From: Oopsacas minuta
Lineage: Eukaryota; Porifera; Hexactinellida; Lyssacinosida; Leucopsacidae
Reading direction: 5' to 3'
Assembly: GCA_024704765.1 (NCBI GenBank)
Contig: JAKMXF010000354.1
Coordinates: 434,690 to 498,689 of the forward strand
DNA: 64,000 nt
Position 1 is the first letter of the stretch. Each line of letters begins with the position of its first letter. This document shows, piece by piece, positions 1 to 9,542 of this stretch. A program made the position numbers and the translations under genes. The notes below the pieces were generated by a model. The model ran no database searches. It was not told where the DNA came from and saw only the letters and a list, made by a program, of their open reading frames with translations.

Positions 1-1838
1 TTCCACATCTCCATCTGTAGTGCTTCTTTATACTCTTCTGAAGCTAGCACCCTTTCTAGGGGTGCAGGGGCTGGAGGGGGCGGCTCGATAACCTGAGGGA
101 TTGGAACAGGCTCAACAGGTGTTCGGGGGGGTAACTGCATCTGGGGTGTAGGCTGATGAATAGGTGAATGTGTCGGATTGACAGTGACAGGAGCAAGTGA
201 TAAGTTGATCTGTAATTCTGCTACAGTGCCAGATCTAGAGAGGAGAGGAGAACTCATAGAATGAGAGAAATTATGAGCAGATACAGCATGAGAGAATACT
301 GATGATAGAAGTACAGTAGAGGTAGCTATAGGTTGAGACTGTGAGTAGAGTTGTATCTGTAATGGCTCTGTCTGGGTGTGTTCCATTAGCAGTGAGAGAG
401 GAGTACTGAGATCGAATAAGCAGCAAGAACTATGGATGCGTTGAGGATGGGAGAGAGGGAGGGAGTGTGGGAGAGGGATCTCTATAGGTTGTGTGAGAGA
501 GAAGAACTGATAGAGATAGTGTAGGGAGTAGGAACCAGAAGGTGGGAGTGATAAGTTAGTGATTGTAGGGATGTCTATTGTGAAGCAAAACGTCAAGTTC
601 TCCTCTGACTGTGTAGGAAGGACAGATAAAGGGGGAGGGGCAATAGTTTCAGGAGATAGAACGAGGGGAGAGGGAGGATCAGGTGGGAGATGTAAGTCAT
701 CCAGGTCTGGGAATGGAGGCGGAGGAACAGGAAATGTTTCTGGTCTCTCCGTGTCAATAGGTAGAGGATGCTCTGGAGAAGATTCAATCCTAAGAGAAGC
801 TGAAACACTGAGACTAATTAGCTGTTCGTTGAGAGCCGTGCTATCAGCCTGTTGAGGGAGAAGACGAATGTGTTTCTCAATGTGGGTGGGTAAGGACTCC
901 TGGGATCTCATGAGACTACTGGAGAGTTCAGATAGAGACATCTCCCCTTTACCTATACGGTGTTCTTCTGAGAGGAGTGTGAGTGAAACTGGACTGTGAC
1001 CGGTTAGTAAGAGGTGTAAACTTTCGCGAGTTGAAAGTATTCTCATGGTTATCCTCTCCGGTTTGAAGGAAGTAGAAGCTGATGAGCTACACATATCAGC
1101 TAGTTGATCTGCCATCTCGCTCTCAGCTCCAAGAGTGAGAGAGAACGTCTCTGATTGGATCTGAGAACCCAGTAGTGAGTAGATCAGCTGTAGAGTTGCA
1201 TCTGAATGTGAAGAGCCGTATACTGGATAGTTCTGTGGATTTAGTACAGTTTGTATTGTGAATGTCAATGCGAAAAGAAGTTTATCTAATCCTATATCTT
1301 CTCTCTCCTCTTCTACGATGAAGTATCCGTGTTTTGGATCCAGGGTAATCTTAGGTAGCCTGGTTTGGGACGGCACCTGTGGAATGGAGTGATCGGGTTG
1401 ATTGAGAGGAGACGGAGAGTCATTTTCTGCGATTGTAGCAGACTCTTGAGTGAGTAACACGAATATCTCAGGTTTGAGACGTGGATAAGATACATTCAGT
1501 AGTCTAATCCAGTGACCTTTAGCAGGACGCTGTTGAGCAGTACGAAGGTCTAACAACAGGTAACCTATATTCTCCTTAGTCTTAGTACGATTATCCATAG
1601 CACATAATATAAGTTTTAGAGGAGTACGATGCAAGCGGTGCTGCTGTAATTGCTTATGAGAAATTTCCCAACACAGCTCTGTGTTGATGTGAGGGGAAGT
1701 GAGATGAGGTACAGGGTCGGTAGAGAGAGACTTACCAGAAAAAGTGCTCTCAACAACCAAACTGTGTCCAGGTCTAGGGGGGAAGTAGCGGCCTTCTGAG
1801 ATACCCACTACAAGCAGCTTATCCTCTCCTGACGTCAT
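1..1838 (-). CDS. CEP120: CEP120, centrosomal protein 120, amino-terminal ~612 codons (truncated by window edge)
   Basis: The minus strand is open without a stop from the ATG at 1838 to base 1. The start reads MTSGEDKLLVVGISEGRYF and continues with TELCWEISHKQLQQHRL, RTPLKLILCAMD and ENIGYLLLDLRTAQ, which is the first C2 domain of CEP120 nearly residue for residue (about residues 1-115). A second C2-like block lies near residues 175-330. A third begins at FCFTIDIPTITNL (about residue 425), matching the human FCFSIDLRSIHAL region. Proline-rich linkers separate them. The last visible residues, EYKEALQMEMW, are the start of the long coiled coil that in the family drives centriole binding. CEP120 acts in centriole elongation and cilium formation with SPICE1 and CPAP. 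The visible part is a single exon. The 336 bp upstream is shared with METTL27 on the other strand. The carboxy-terminal coiled coil lies outside the window. Confidence 0.9.
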   Translation of the reverse strand, partial: MTSGEDKLLVVGISEGRYFPPRPGHSLVVESTFSGKSLSTDPVPHLTSPHINTELCWEISHKQLQQHRLHRTPLKLILCAMDNRTKTKENIGYLLLDLRTAQQRPAKGHWIRLLNVSYPRLKPEIFVLLTQESATIAENDSPSPLNQPDHSIPQVPSQTRLPKITLDPKHGYFIVEEEREDIGLDKLLFALTFTIQTVLNPQNYPVYGSSHSDATLQLIYSLLGSQIQSETFSLTLGAESEMADQLADMCSSSASTSFKPERITMRILSTRESLHLLLTGHSPVSLTLLSEEHRIGKGEMSLSELSSSLMRSQESLPTHIEKHIRLLPQQADSTALNEQLISLSVSASLRIESSPEHPLPIDTERPETFPVPPPPFPDLDDLHLPPDPPSPLVLSPETIAPPPLSVLPTQSEENLTFCFTIDIPTITNLSLPPSGSYSLHYLYQFFSLTQPIEIPLPHSLPLSHPQRIHSSCCLFDLSTPLSLLMEHTQTEPLQIQLYSQSQPIATSTVLLSSVFSHAVSAHNFSHSMSSPLLSRSGTVAELQINLSLAPVTVNPTHSPIHQPTPQMQLPPRTPVEPVPIPQVIEPPPPAPAPLERVLASEEYKEALQMEMW

Positions 1839-2174
1839 AATTAAATTCACCAAGGGATCTAAGTTATAGAATTACTAGAGAATCTAGTGTCAATCAACAT
1901 CACAATTTCACGGCAAATATTGTCCCTTCAGCAGGGCATACAATTGCAATATATAAATTTCGTCAGAGATTCCCTCATATAAAAGATAAGCTAACACTAC
2001 TTAGTATTGATGAAATGTACTAAATGTTTATTTAATATATGTGTTAATTACGTATGAAGCCCCAACGTGCTAAGTATGAGCTAATTGTAAATATGCACAG
2101 AGGAAGCGCAGAGCTGAAAGCATAAAACTGAAGAGTGCATGAACACATCTAAATTCTAAACTAAACTGTGTCAA
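1839..2174. promoter_or_regulatory. Divergent intergenic region CEP120 / METTL27
   Basis: These 336 bases separate two start codons that point away from each other, so both promoters must lie here or be shared. The DNA is AT-rich. I see no convincing TATA box or other named element, so the promoter role rests on gene layout only. Confidence 0.5.
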
Positions 2175-2864
2175 ATGGCAAAATCCTCTACTTCTGATGA
2201 TTCGAAATTGTACCAATTCCTCCAAGAGCGGAATGATCCAGGAGTATTTCCAGAAGGCAAAGAGAGTCTAGACTATTGGAATGAAGTGGCTGATAGATAT
2301 GACAACAACTATAATGGTGGAATTTCATTCAAACATATCACAATAGGAGCGAGGGAGTTTGACAAGCATCTCATGATGAAAGACGTTCCTAAGAACGCAA
2401 AGATAGCGGACATAGGATCTGGTACTGGACTAATAGGACAGAAACTGAAGGAAGAGTATCATTACTCAAACATGACTGCATTTGATATCAGCCCTGCTAT
2501 GCTGGAGAAAGCAAAGGAAAAATCATGTTACAATGATTTCGTCATTAGTGATCTACATACTGACGAATTGGTAGAGTATCATCAACAATTCGATCATGCA
2601 ATTAGCATAGCTTGTTTTGTACTAGGAATAATAAAACCGCAAGCATTAGAAACAGTGGCCCGTCTAGTTAAGTCAGGTGGCCTTGTCACACTCTCATTCC
2701 GCGAAAAGAATTATGATAACGAGCTGACAGGTTACAGACAAAAAGTGGAGAAAATGGAGAAGGCAGGAGTATGGAAACAAATTAGTATAGTGTTAGACGA
2801 ATACATGTGTTTAGACCCAGATAATGCTGTAAGAGGGTATTATGTAACATTACAGGTATGCTAG
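2175..2864 (+). CDS. METTL27: METTL27-like SAM-dependent methyltransferase
   Basis: A 229-residue class I methyltransferase. The SAM-binding motif I is ADIGSGTGLIG (residues 78-88), followed by the acidic strand FDISPAMLEKAK that normally binds the adenosine ribose. The later motif LVKSGGLVTLSFR is the post-core region. The amino end (YWNEVADRYDNNYNGG) and the block VEKMEKAGVW match the METTL27 (WBSCR27) family found in animals. The substrate of that family is not established, so I do not assign one. The reading frame ends VTLQVC-stop, but the bases CAG-GTATGC just before the stop also form a possible splice donor. An acceptor near 2930 would give an immediate stop, so either way the protein ends at about this point. 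It lies head to head with CEP120. Confidence 0.8.
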   Translation: MAKSSTSDDSKLYQFLQERNDPGVFPEGKESLDYWNEVADRYDNNYNGGISFKHITIGAREFDKHLMMKDVPKNAKIADIGSGTGLIGQKLKEEYHYSNMTAFDISPAMLEKAKEKSCYNDFVISDLHTDELVEYHQQFDHAISIACFVLGIIKPQALETVARLVKSGGLVTLSFREKNYDNELTGYRQKVEKMEKAGVWKQISIVLDEYMCLDPDNAVRGYYVTLQVC

Positions 2865-3252
2865 TTGTTTGTCATTAGTATTTTAGTATCTGTCTTTTTG
2901 TAAGTCAATAATATATTTACTCTATTTTATAGTAGTATTAATCTACCTGAACTTTGCTCAAGGTTAGAGGTACCTGAGCATTGACATTTTATCTAACCGC
3001 TCTTACCGCCTGAATCTGGTCAGAATAGGTTGAACCGGTATAGTTTACCACAATTGTTACTTATATATGCATTCCAATCCCCTTTTGGCTCAATAAACGG
3101 CCAAAAAAAAGAGAATCGCCAGGGCTTTCTTGCCCGCCATTGTCAGCTTTGTAGCTCCAAAACTGACAGAGTTTTAACCAATGTTTTATTAACTCACGGT
3201 TCATAATAATATAAAGCCTTCAATCGCAGGGCATAATGCCCACCATACACGG

Positions 3253-3299
3253 TGCAACATTGTTGAATGAAAAAAGTAATTTCATTCAACATTATTGCA
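3253..3299. repeat. Hairpin, ~19 bp arms
   Basis: The arm TGCAACATTGTTGAATGAA is followed after about 9 bases by TTCATTCAACATTATTGCA, an inverted copy with one mismatch. It probably belongs to a small foldback element. No gene is attached to it. Confidence 0.7.
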
Positions 3300-3564
3300 G
3301 GGAGATAGAAATTGTTATATATATATATATGCACTCCCGCCCTGGAAAAGGAGCGGTGCTCCCACCTCCACTCCTTACTCAGAAAGGAGCGCACTCAGGC
3401 AAAATAGCTAAATTACCTTCTTTGAAGGCTGTCCAAACAAATATTAACAATATGTCGTTACAATACCATAGTCGGACTCAACATACTCGAATACCCCAGG
3501 AAAGCCGTTGAAAGTATGATTCTACCTCAATTTTTGAAATTTGTGAACCTTATATATATATATT

Positions 3565-3790
3565 CATAAAACAACAATAAATTTACACATGATTAATCCA
3601 AAAGTGCGAAAATCGGATTCAGCATGTTCGATATATGTAGTGACGGTGGAACATAGTGGAAACTGCTAGAAACTGTCTTGCTCTAAACTGCTACCCAGAG
3701 GTATCTTTGCCCCCGAATCCCAATTTCGCATTTCAAGTTTTCTCATATGTAAATTTATTGTTGTTTTTTATGAATATTCAGTAATAAATA
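3565..3790. repeat. Inverted pair of the dispersed ACAACAATAAATTTAC repeat
   Basis: The segment starting TTCATAAAACAACAATAAAT near 3565 and running through GTGCGAAAATCGGATTCAGC is mirrored at about 3715-3780, where CCCAATTTCGCATTTCAAG leads into TAAATTTATTGTTGTTTTTT. These are the same words that build the satellite at 63.0-64.0 kb. A further inverted fragment (GAGACTTGCTCTCAATAG, near 3811) carries the AGAGCAAGTCTCTAA part of that unit. The two ends of the window therefore share one repeat family. Confidence 0.75.
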
Positions 3791-4055
3791 TTTGAAATCT
3801 CGAACATAGTTAGAGACTTGCTCTCAATAGACATATTGAGATAATCAAGTACACTGGATCCGAATATGATAACCACGTATTGTGAATATTTGTTGTTTTT
3901 TTAGGTGTATCAAGTAAACAATTTTCTAATTATTTCTAGAAAATTGCTTTCAACCGTTATACTGGGGTAATCGGCTACGCTTATTACAAATATGTATTTA
4001 TCACTAACGTATTGCGAATCAATATGTTGCTACTTTTATACTTTGCTCCATTCGA

Positions 4056-4096
4056 GGCACGAAGTGCCGAGCCCTATGCGAACACAAAGTGTTCGC
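4056..4096. repeat. Two adjacent perfect mini-hairpins
   Basis: GGCAC-GAA-GTGCC (4056-4068) is followed nine bases later by GCGAACAC-AAA-GTGTTCGC (4078-4096). Both have three-base loops and perfect stems of 5 and 8 bp. Function unknown. Confidence 0.6.
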
Positions 4097-4347
4097 AGGT
4101 AGAGCAGTGCGAGGAAACGAAGCACCCTAGTCTAATGTATGCTATAACTACTTTATCCCACATTCATAATCCTTTGCTAGAAAACGGGGGAGGGGGGGGG
4201 GCAATTGCCTCCGTTGCCTCTCCCCCTAAATCCGCCACCGTTCAATCAATCCTTCCTGGTCCATAATATTTAGTGACCACCGTTGCCTTAATCCTAAACA
4301 GCCATATACTACTATAATACGGGACTGTAGGCTGCCAGCTCGGGTCT

Positions 4348-4432
4348 TGGAACTTGGGTCCATGTGTTTTCTTGATGTCTCCTAACAAAAGCTGATTAAG
4401 AGATATCAAGAAACACATGGATCCAAGTTCCA
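4348..4432. repeat. Inverted repeat, ~24 bp arms
   Basis: The words TTGGGTCCATGTGTTTTCTTGAT and ATCAAGAAACACATGGATCCAA face each other across about 35 bases. This is a small foldback element with two or three mismatches. Confidence 0.7.
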
Positions 4433-5006
4433 CGCCGGTTAATTTTCGCAAATTATCTATATTTATTGATAATTACTGATCTTTCTGAACACCATCTCTA
4501 CAGAATATTGTTCCCCAAACAGTCTGAGTTGAGCAATCAAAGTATACTTCCTCGTGCTGAATATGCATATGTTACTACCCTTGGCAGATGATCAAGGTCT
4601 TTATTTACAAATTTTGATGTTGGGAAGGATTATTTTGAAATAGTTAAGCACAATTCAATTGGGAGAGAGGATCAAGGTCTTTATTTACAAAATTTTGATA
4701 CTTGGAAGAGTTAAATTTCCGAAAATTCCGCATGCAGATTCAAAATTTTAATAGCTCCTAAACTTGATTCCCTAGTGGATATTGTTGGGAACACAAATCC
4801 CCAGTCGATAATGTTCCCCTGAACAGTACGTATTCCCAATGTGAATATGGGGTACGCAATCCACTAGAGGGAACCATATTCTCTAGTGAATATGTTTGAA
4901 GGAACATTACACTATTCACTGTGACACCTCTTATGGAATGAAACCGAGTCTCGAGCACTTCATTATACCAAGAGTTTACTGCATATAATTTTGTGAATAC
5001 TGTGCA

Positions 5007-5074
5007 GGGAATAATTATATAAGGCCACTGTTAATGAGAAACAAGTTTCCAAGTAACAGTGGCCTAATTATCCC
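5007..5074. repeat. Inverted repeat just upstream of UNC50
   Basis: ATAAGGCCACTGTTA on the left (about 5008-5033) is mirrored by TAACAGTGGCCTAATTAT on the right (5054-5074). It lies in the 5' leader of the UNC50 gene. If it were read as protein it would form the first residues of the longest open frame, which argues against that longer start. Confidence 0.7.
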
Positions 5075-5111
5075 TATTGTATATTTCAGCTTTGTTCCTC
5101 TGCTTAGCTCT

Positions 5112-5858
5112 ATGAGTCAGATACCTCTTCCAGCAGTATGCAAGACTGCTTCATTTCCCCCTAATATGCCAACTTACCTACGTCGTGTTTACAGATACCA
5201 ACACATGGATTTTGAGTATGCGATTTGGCAGTTTAGCTGCCTCATCTTCTCTCCCTCAAAACTATATAAACAGTTTCAATTCAGTAAACAAACCAAATCA
5301 AAGTGGGCACGAGACGATCCTGCTTTCCTGGTACTACTATCACTAGCTCTCTGTATCAGCTCTGCTATATTTGCTGTCGTGCTTAGATTATCTTTTTTTG
5401 GGTTTTTCAAGTTCATACTCTACGTAGTATTTATTGATTGTATTGGTGTGGGTTTGGTTATTGGCACAATATTCTGGGCTCTATTCCGTAAGTTCCAACC
5501 AGGAGCTGGTGTAGAGTGGGCTTATGCGTTTGATGTCCATTTGAACGCATTCACACCTTTGCTAATAATCGCACATGGACTCTTACTATGTCTCTACAAA
5601 CTTATTTGTCAACCTTACATCTTATCCACTCTACTCGGCAATACTTTATGGGTGTTAGCTATATCATATTACATCTATATTACATTTTTAGGCTACTCAG
5701 CTGTCTCTCACAGTAAAGTTACTGTATTTATTCTCTACGCAGTACTTCCACTCATGTTATTCTATTTGATTTCAATTCCTCTGAATTTGAACCTAACTGT
5801 TGGTTTGTATACTTTCTATGCCAAAAGAGTTGGTCACTCCTCTTTTGTTGCATATTAG
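5112..5858 (+). CDS. UNC50: UNC50 family inner nuclear / Golgi membrane protein
   Basis: The 248-residue protein aligns through its length with animal UNC50. Diagnostic blocks are YLRRVYRYQHMDFEYAIWQ, then KQTKSKWARDDPAFLVLLSL, then IDCIGVGLVIGT, then VEWAYAFDVHLNAFTPLL and GNTLWVLAISYYIYITFLGY. It has about five membrane segments. UNC50 proteins act in the Golgi/ER in traffic of assembled receptors and interact with the ARF-GEF GBF1 in other animals. I start at the ATG at 5112. The frame continues upstream to 5034, but those 26 extra codons cross an inverted repeat and a splice-acceptor-like sequence (TATATTTCAG, ending 5089), so they are probably untranslated leader. Confidence 0.9.
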   Translation: MSQIPLPAVCKTASFPPNMPTYLRRVYRYQHMDFEYAIWQFSCLIFSPSKLYKQFQFSKQTKSKWARDDPAFLVLLSLALCISSAIFAVVLRLSFFGFFKFILYVVFIDCIGVGLVIGTIFWALFRKFQPGAGVEWAYAFDVHLNAFTPLLIIAHGLLLCLYKLICQPYILSTLLGNTLWVLAISYYIYITFLGYSAVSHSKVTVFILYAVLPLMLFYLISIPLNLNLTVGLYTFYAKRVGHSSFVAY

Positions 5859-6283
5859 CTATTTTGTGATTTAATACTTTCTCTCTGTATAAATAATAAT
5901 AATGCATGTAGCATGTATTGTTGTATTCTAATTTGATATTAGCAGAATAATCAGTGGGGTGTTGAAGAGTCGCCCCTACTTCATTCCTGGGGGCCGTTTT
6001 CATCCAGGTTTCTAAGAAAAGGCTTAGCTTGAATAGGTAGCGCCTCCACTTCTTTTTGGGGCGAAACACCACTGCAAATATTGTACCTATGGAAAGTAAT
6101 TTTGAGCGAAACTCGAACAAAATATTACACGAAACTTACCTAATTACGTATAGGCTTTACTGAGTTAGAATCTTATTGGCTGACAGTTAACGAGACTGAT
6201 TCATATAAATAATTAATTAAAAGTATCTTAGACATATTTTAAGATATTTCTTGTTTATTCTTTGTTATATTATTTCATTAGGA
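5859..6283. other. Intergenic region UNC50-SYCP1
   Basis: AT-rich spacer containing the UNC50 3' end and the SYCP1 leader. A minus-strand open frame covers 5752-6120, but it overlaps the end of UNC50 and shows no domain, so I do not call it. A polypyrimidine stretch ending TTTCATTAG lies directly before the SYCP1 start. Confidence 0.5.
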
Positions 6284-9061
6284 ATGCATCACTCACAACA
6301 GAAAGGTAGGAACAATGAGAATTTCAACCTTTTTGTGGCGCCTCAGACCTCCATACAGTCAGTGAGCCCTCTCTTCACACTGGAAACTTGTAACACACCT
6401 ACCCTCTCTAACCAGATAACACCCCGATCTCTTACTGCAATACAAAGAACTCCCACAGCACGTCAAGAGCTAGTCGAGCATACAACAACTCGACAGGAGA
6501 CTGACAAGGGAGGTAATCTCCTATCCCGTTTGAAACAAGAAGCAGAAGGGATTCGTAGATGGCAGACTTCAGTAGATATGGAGCTGAAGAACAAAGGTGA
6601 TCATATCCGAGAAATGACAGCATTGATAGAAGAGCAACGTAAATCCCTACTCGAGGTACAGTTAGAGTATGAGAAAGTTAGTGGGTTACTGCAAGAAGAA
6701 CGCGGGAACCAGGAACAGCTGGGAAAACAGCTGACACACACACGTGACCTCTTCTCAGCTGTGAAGGAGAATATAGAGCGAGTGGAGGAGGAAGTGAAGA
6801 GAAGTGGAGATGATAGTAACGATCTGTCTTTCTTCCATGATCAGCTGATTAATAGATACTCAGAGCTCCGTGAAAATTATCTCCTGCTACAGAGTAGATG
6901 CGAAGAAGTTATAAAGGAATTACAAACAGAATTGAAGTTGAGTAGAGAAGAGTGTGAAGATATTCATAAGAATAATGATAATTTAATTGAAGAGACTGCT
7001 AGAATGAATAAAGATATTTTTAATAATACGAAAGTATTTGAAGAGAGTTTAGAGAATTTATCATCTGATCTATGTCAGAAGGAAACAGTATGTTGTCAGC
7101 TAGCTACAGAGAGAGATAATCTATGTTCTCAACTCAATAAAACTCAAGCAGAGTTAGAGGATTTAACAACTAAGCACAGTGAATTGAATAAAGATCTTAT
7201 GGACCGGGAAAGAGAGCTGGGAAGTGAGAATAAAATAAATGAGTTGTTACAAAATAAGTATAATGATCTGTCAGCTGACATAGAGTCTGTTATTAATGTA
7301 AAGTGTTCTCTTGAATTACTCAATAGTTCTCTTCAAAAACAGGTAACTGAATTGGAAGAATTACACAATGAAATGAAACAAGAACTAGCTACAAGTGAAA
7401 GTAAATTATCTACAACTTGTACAGAACTAGCTACAAGTGAGAGAGACTTATTGAATGAGAGAAATACTCTAAGTACAGTGAGGGAGCGAGTGGTTGAGTT
7501 AGAGAGACAAGTATCTACTAAAGATGAGAAAATATCTTGGAATAAGGAACAGCTGATGGTGCTTACCACTGAATTGAAAGATAGCGAACATGAAAAAACT
7601 GTACTTAAAGAAGAAGTTATGAAGTTACAAGATTCACTCTCTAGTCTGAGTGAAGAGTTTGAAGAAGGAAGAGCTGCCTTCTCAATAGAAATATCAAAAC
7701 ACAAACATTCTATCATACAGGCGGAACGTGAGAGAGATGGCACAGAGAATTTGTTAGCTAGCAGCGAACAAATGAATAACAAATTATCTTTAGAGATAGA
7801 GCAGTTTGTAAAAAGTAATGAAGATTTACAGAATAAACTGAATAAGAAAACTGAAGAGGCAGATTTACATTATTCTAGTTTACAAACAGCTCAGATAGAA
7901 ATTAGGAATATTTCCATAGAGTTAGAACAGCTGACTGCAACTGTTGAAGAAATGAAATCAGATAAAATTAATTTGGTAGAGTCTCACTCGAAATCTGTTT
8001 CTATTTTAGAATCTCAAAAGATAGAAGATTTATCTTCTCATTTGGAAGAATTATCAAAATTACAAACTAATAATGATTGTTTAAAATTTTCAATTAAAAC
8101 AATTGAGGAGAAATACAAATCACAATCAGAAGTTCATAACAGAGAAATGGAATTATTGTTGAATGAAAAGCAAAATAGTGAAAATGAAATAAAATCATTG
8201 AAAGAGCAATCTTTACTCAACCAGCAACAACTAGATAAGGCTCATGCACTGGCTGCTGAGGGTGACGAGCAAGCTAAGCAGAGAGTCTCTGAGATGCTAG
8301 ATTCTCTCTGTAAGTATAGGAAAGAGAGTGGTGAGATTCTATCAGCTAAAAACAAAGAGATTGAAGAACTTAAACTGAAACAAGCTAGCCAGCTAGATGA
8401 AGAAGTAAGTAAGATTACTGCACACTATAACGAAGAGTTAGAATCAATTAGAGATGAAAAACAGCAATTAGAATTATTATTAGCAAATATACAAAAGGAG
8501 AGAAGGCAAGAACTTTCCACAAAAAGATCAATTATTTCTACTCCCAAGCGGACAGACGCTACCCCTAAATTCTCACAATTAAGGACACCATGTACTACGA
8601 TACCCCGTTCCTCTGACCCCCCTAATACGCCTAATATGAGGGAGGTAACACAGCCTGGACCTTCTACCATACAGCGTGAACATGACCCTGAAAAGAGAGC
8701 TTCAAAATATTCTGCTGTAGGAAAGAATTTCAGAACTCCTTCAATTCACACAAATTCTAATTTGAAGCAGAAACGGAAGAAGATAAGACTTGATGACGTA
8801 AGCATGGAGATTCTAAATTCACAAGACGATTACACTTCTTCTAAAAACGCCACACCTTCCAAACAGAGACCAACTAGACAATGTGCTACCCCCAGTAGTC
8901 GATCCAAAGAGAATATCCCTTCTTACCTTCAAGATGCTCCTCCAGCTACAAGCTACAGTAGGTCGAAAGCAAGCAAGCCTCGCTCAGCTAAATCAAGAGC
9001 TTCTAAAGAGTACAACTGGTTTGATAACGATGCTATATTCGGTCTAGCAACTGATGATTGA
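6284..9061 (+). CDS. SYCP1: SYCP1-like synaptonemal complex transverse filament protein
   Basis: A 925-residue, almost wholly coiled-coil protein. Residues 79-140 (LLSRLKQEAEGIRRWQTSVD, then ELKNKGDHI, then EEQRKSLLEVQLEYEKVSGLL) match the conserved first segment of SYCP1, which in mammals reads LYSKLYKEAEKIKKWKVSTE and EAQRKAIQELQFGNEKVSLKL. Heptad repeats continue to about residue 750. The tail (about 750-925) is basic and rich in TP/SP sites, with KQKRKKIRLDD. It ends in an aromatic-acidic peptide, NWFDNDAIFGLATDD. SYCP1 dimers bridge homologous chromosome axes in meiosis: amino termini meet in the central element and the basic tails bind axes. I start at the ATG at 6284; the frame reaches 6251 only through a non-ATG codon and crosses a splice-acceptor-like TTTCATTAG. 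A generic coiled-coil protein is the main alternative, but the first-segment match is specific. Confidence 0.8.
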   Translation: MHHSQQKGRNNENFNLFVAPQTSIQSVSPLFTLETCNTPTLSNQITPRSLTAIQRTPTARQELVEHTTTRQETDKGGNLLSRLKQEAEGIRRWQTSVDMELKNKGDHIREMTALIEEQRKSLLEVQLEYEKVSGLLQEERGNQEQLGKQLTHTRDLFSAVKENIERVEEEVKRSGDDSNDLSFFHDQLINRYSELRENYLLLQSRCEEVIKELQTELKLSREECEDIHKNNDNLIEETARMNKDIFNNTKVFEESLENLSSDLCQKETVCCQLATERDNLCSQLNKTQAELEDLTTKHSELNKDLMDRERELGSENKINELLQNKYNDLSADIESVINVKCSLELLNSSLQKQVTELEELHNEMKQELATSESKLSTTCTELATSERDLLNERNTLSTVRERVVELERQVSTKDEKISWNKEQLMVLTTELKDSEHEKTVLKEEVMKLQDSLSSLSEEFEEGRAAFSIEISKHKHSIIQAERERDGTENLLASSEQMNNKLSLEIEQFVKSNEDLQNKLNKKTEEADLHYSSLQTAQIEIRNISIELEQLTATVEEMKSDKINLVESHSKSVSILESQKIEDLSSHLEELSKLQTNNDCLKFSIKTIEEKYKSQSEVHNREMELLLNEKQNSENEIKSLKEQSLLNQQQLDKAHALAAEGDEQAKQRVSEMLDSLCKYRKESGEILSAKNKEIEELKLKQASQLDEEVSKITAHYNEELESIRDEKQQLELLLANIQKERRQELSTKRSIISTPKRTDATPKFSQLRTPCTTIPRSSDPPNTPNMREVTQPGPSTIQREHDPEKRASKYSAVGKNFRTPSIHTNSNLKQKRKKIRLDDVSMEILNSQDDYTSSKNATPSKQRPTRQCATPSSRSKENIPSYLQDAPPATSYSRSKASKPRSAKSRASKEYNWFDNDAIFGLATDD

Positions 9062-9542
9062 TTTACGTTACTGTTATGATGTTATGCTTTACAATTCAGA
9101 ACTGTATATTATCCTACGAGTGTGTATGTATAGAAATTTTATTGAACTTCACTGCTACTAAGCTATGTGTGTGCTTATTTGTTGGTTTATCTGAATGTTT
9201 ACAATCGTTGATATCTACATAATCATAAGGTAGTTATTATTTAATGGGTATTACGTATGATACAGTGAGATAGACATCCGCCAACTCGGTACAGCAAGTC
9301 TTAAGGGAAATCCTAAATGTTCGAGATACCGGATGTCAACTGCATGTGTAAGTTGTCGATCATGTTGTGTATAAGGGATACTGGTATTCTACACATTGCC
9401 ATTGTTCTAGCTATGCCATTGATCCTTCAAAAGTCTGTGACCATATTTGTACAATTTCAGACTTCGATACAGGACGGTATTTGATATAATGGGAGTTAAA
9501 TGTAACGTAATTAGTACCTAACAGTCAGCTTTATCTAGAACA
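9062..9542. other. Intergenic region SYCP1-YIPF5
   Basis: No gene seen. A short inverted repeat (GACATCCG at 9273-9280 against CGGATGTC at 9330-9337), bounded by CAGT-like ends, resembles the small terminal-inverted-repeat elements found elsewhere in the window, but the ends are imperfect. The YIPF5 leader contains TTTATCTAG four bases before its start codon. Confidence 0.45.

Larger units (their letters stand above)
2865..5006. other. Gene-free, repeat-rich interval
   Basis: I see no credible gene here; the short open frames have no domain and overlap repeats. The interval holds hairpins at 3253-3299, 4056-4096 and 4348-4432, an inverted pair of dispersed repeats (about 3565-3790), a G-rich run near 4185-4201, and diverged repeats sharing the words ATTCCCTAGTGGAT and CCACTAGAGGGAA around 4765-4925. 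A possible METTL27 polyadenylation signal AATAAA lies near 3092. Confidence 0.6.

Noticed and set aside
559-855. Plus-strand Gly/Ser-rich 98-codon frame
   Set aside because: It is the antisense shadow of the Pro/Ser-rich part of CEP120, whose minus-strand frame is supported by strong homology.
2860-2960. A second METTL27 exon after the CAG-GTATGC donor at 2857
   Set aside because: The only nearby acceptor (TTTATAG near 2931) would be followed immediately by a stop codon, so the product would be almost unchanged and no extra coding exon is supported.
3194-3511. Overlapping short frames on both strands near 3.2-3.5 kb
   Set aside because: They overlap a hairpin and simple repeats, and neither has a recognisable domain.
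5034-5111. Upstream extension of UNC50 by 26 codons
   Set aside because: The extension runs through an inverted repeat and a splice-acceptor-like site, has no counterpart in UNC50 proteins, and a good ATG follows at 5112.
5752-6120. Minus-strand 122-codon frame after UNC50
   Set aside because: It overlaps the conserved end of UNC50 on the other strand, shows no domain or homology pattern, and lies over AT-rich 3' sequence.
7333-7782. Minus-strand Ser-rich 149-codon frame inside SYCP1
   Set aside because: It is the antisense of a coiled-coil coding region (Glu/Leu codons read backwards as Ser/Leu), with no independent evidence.
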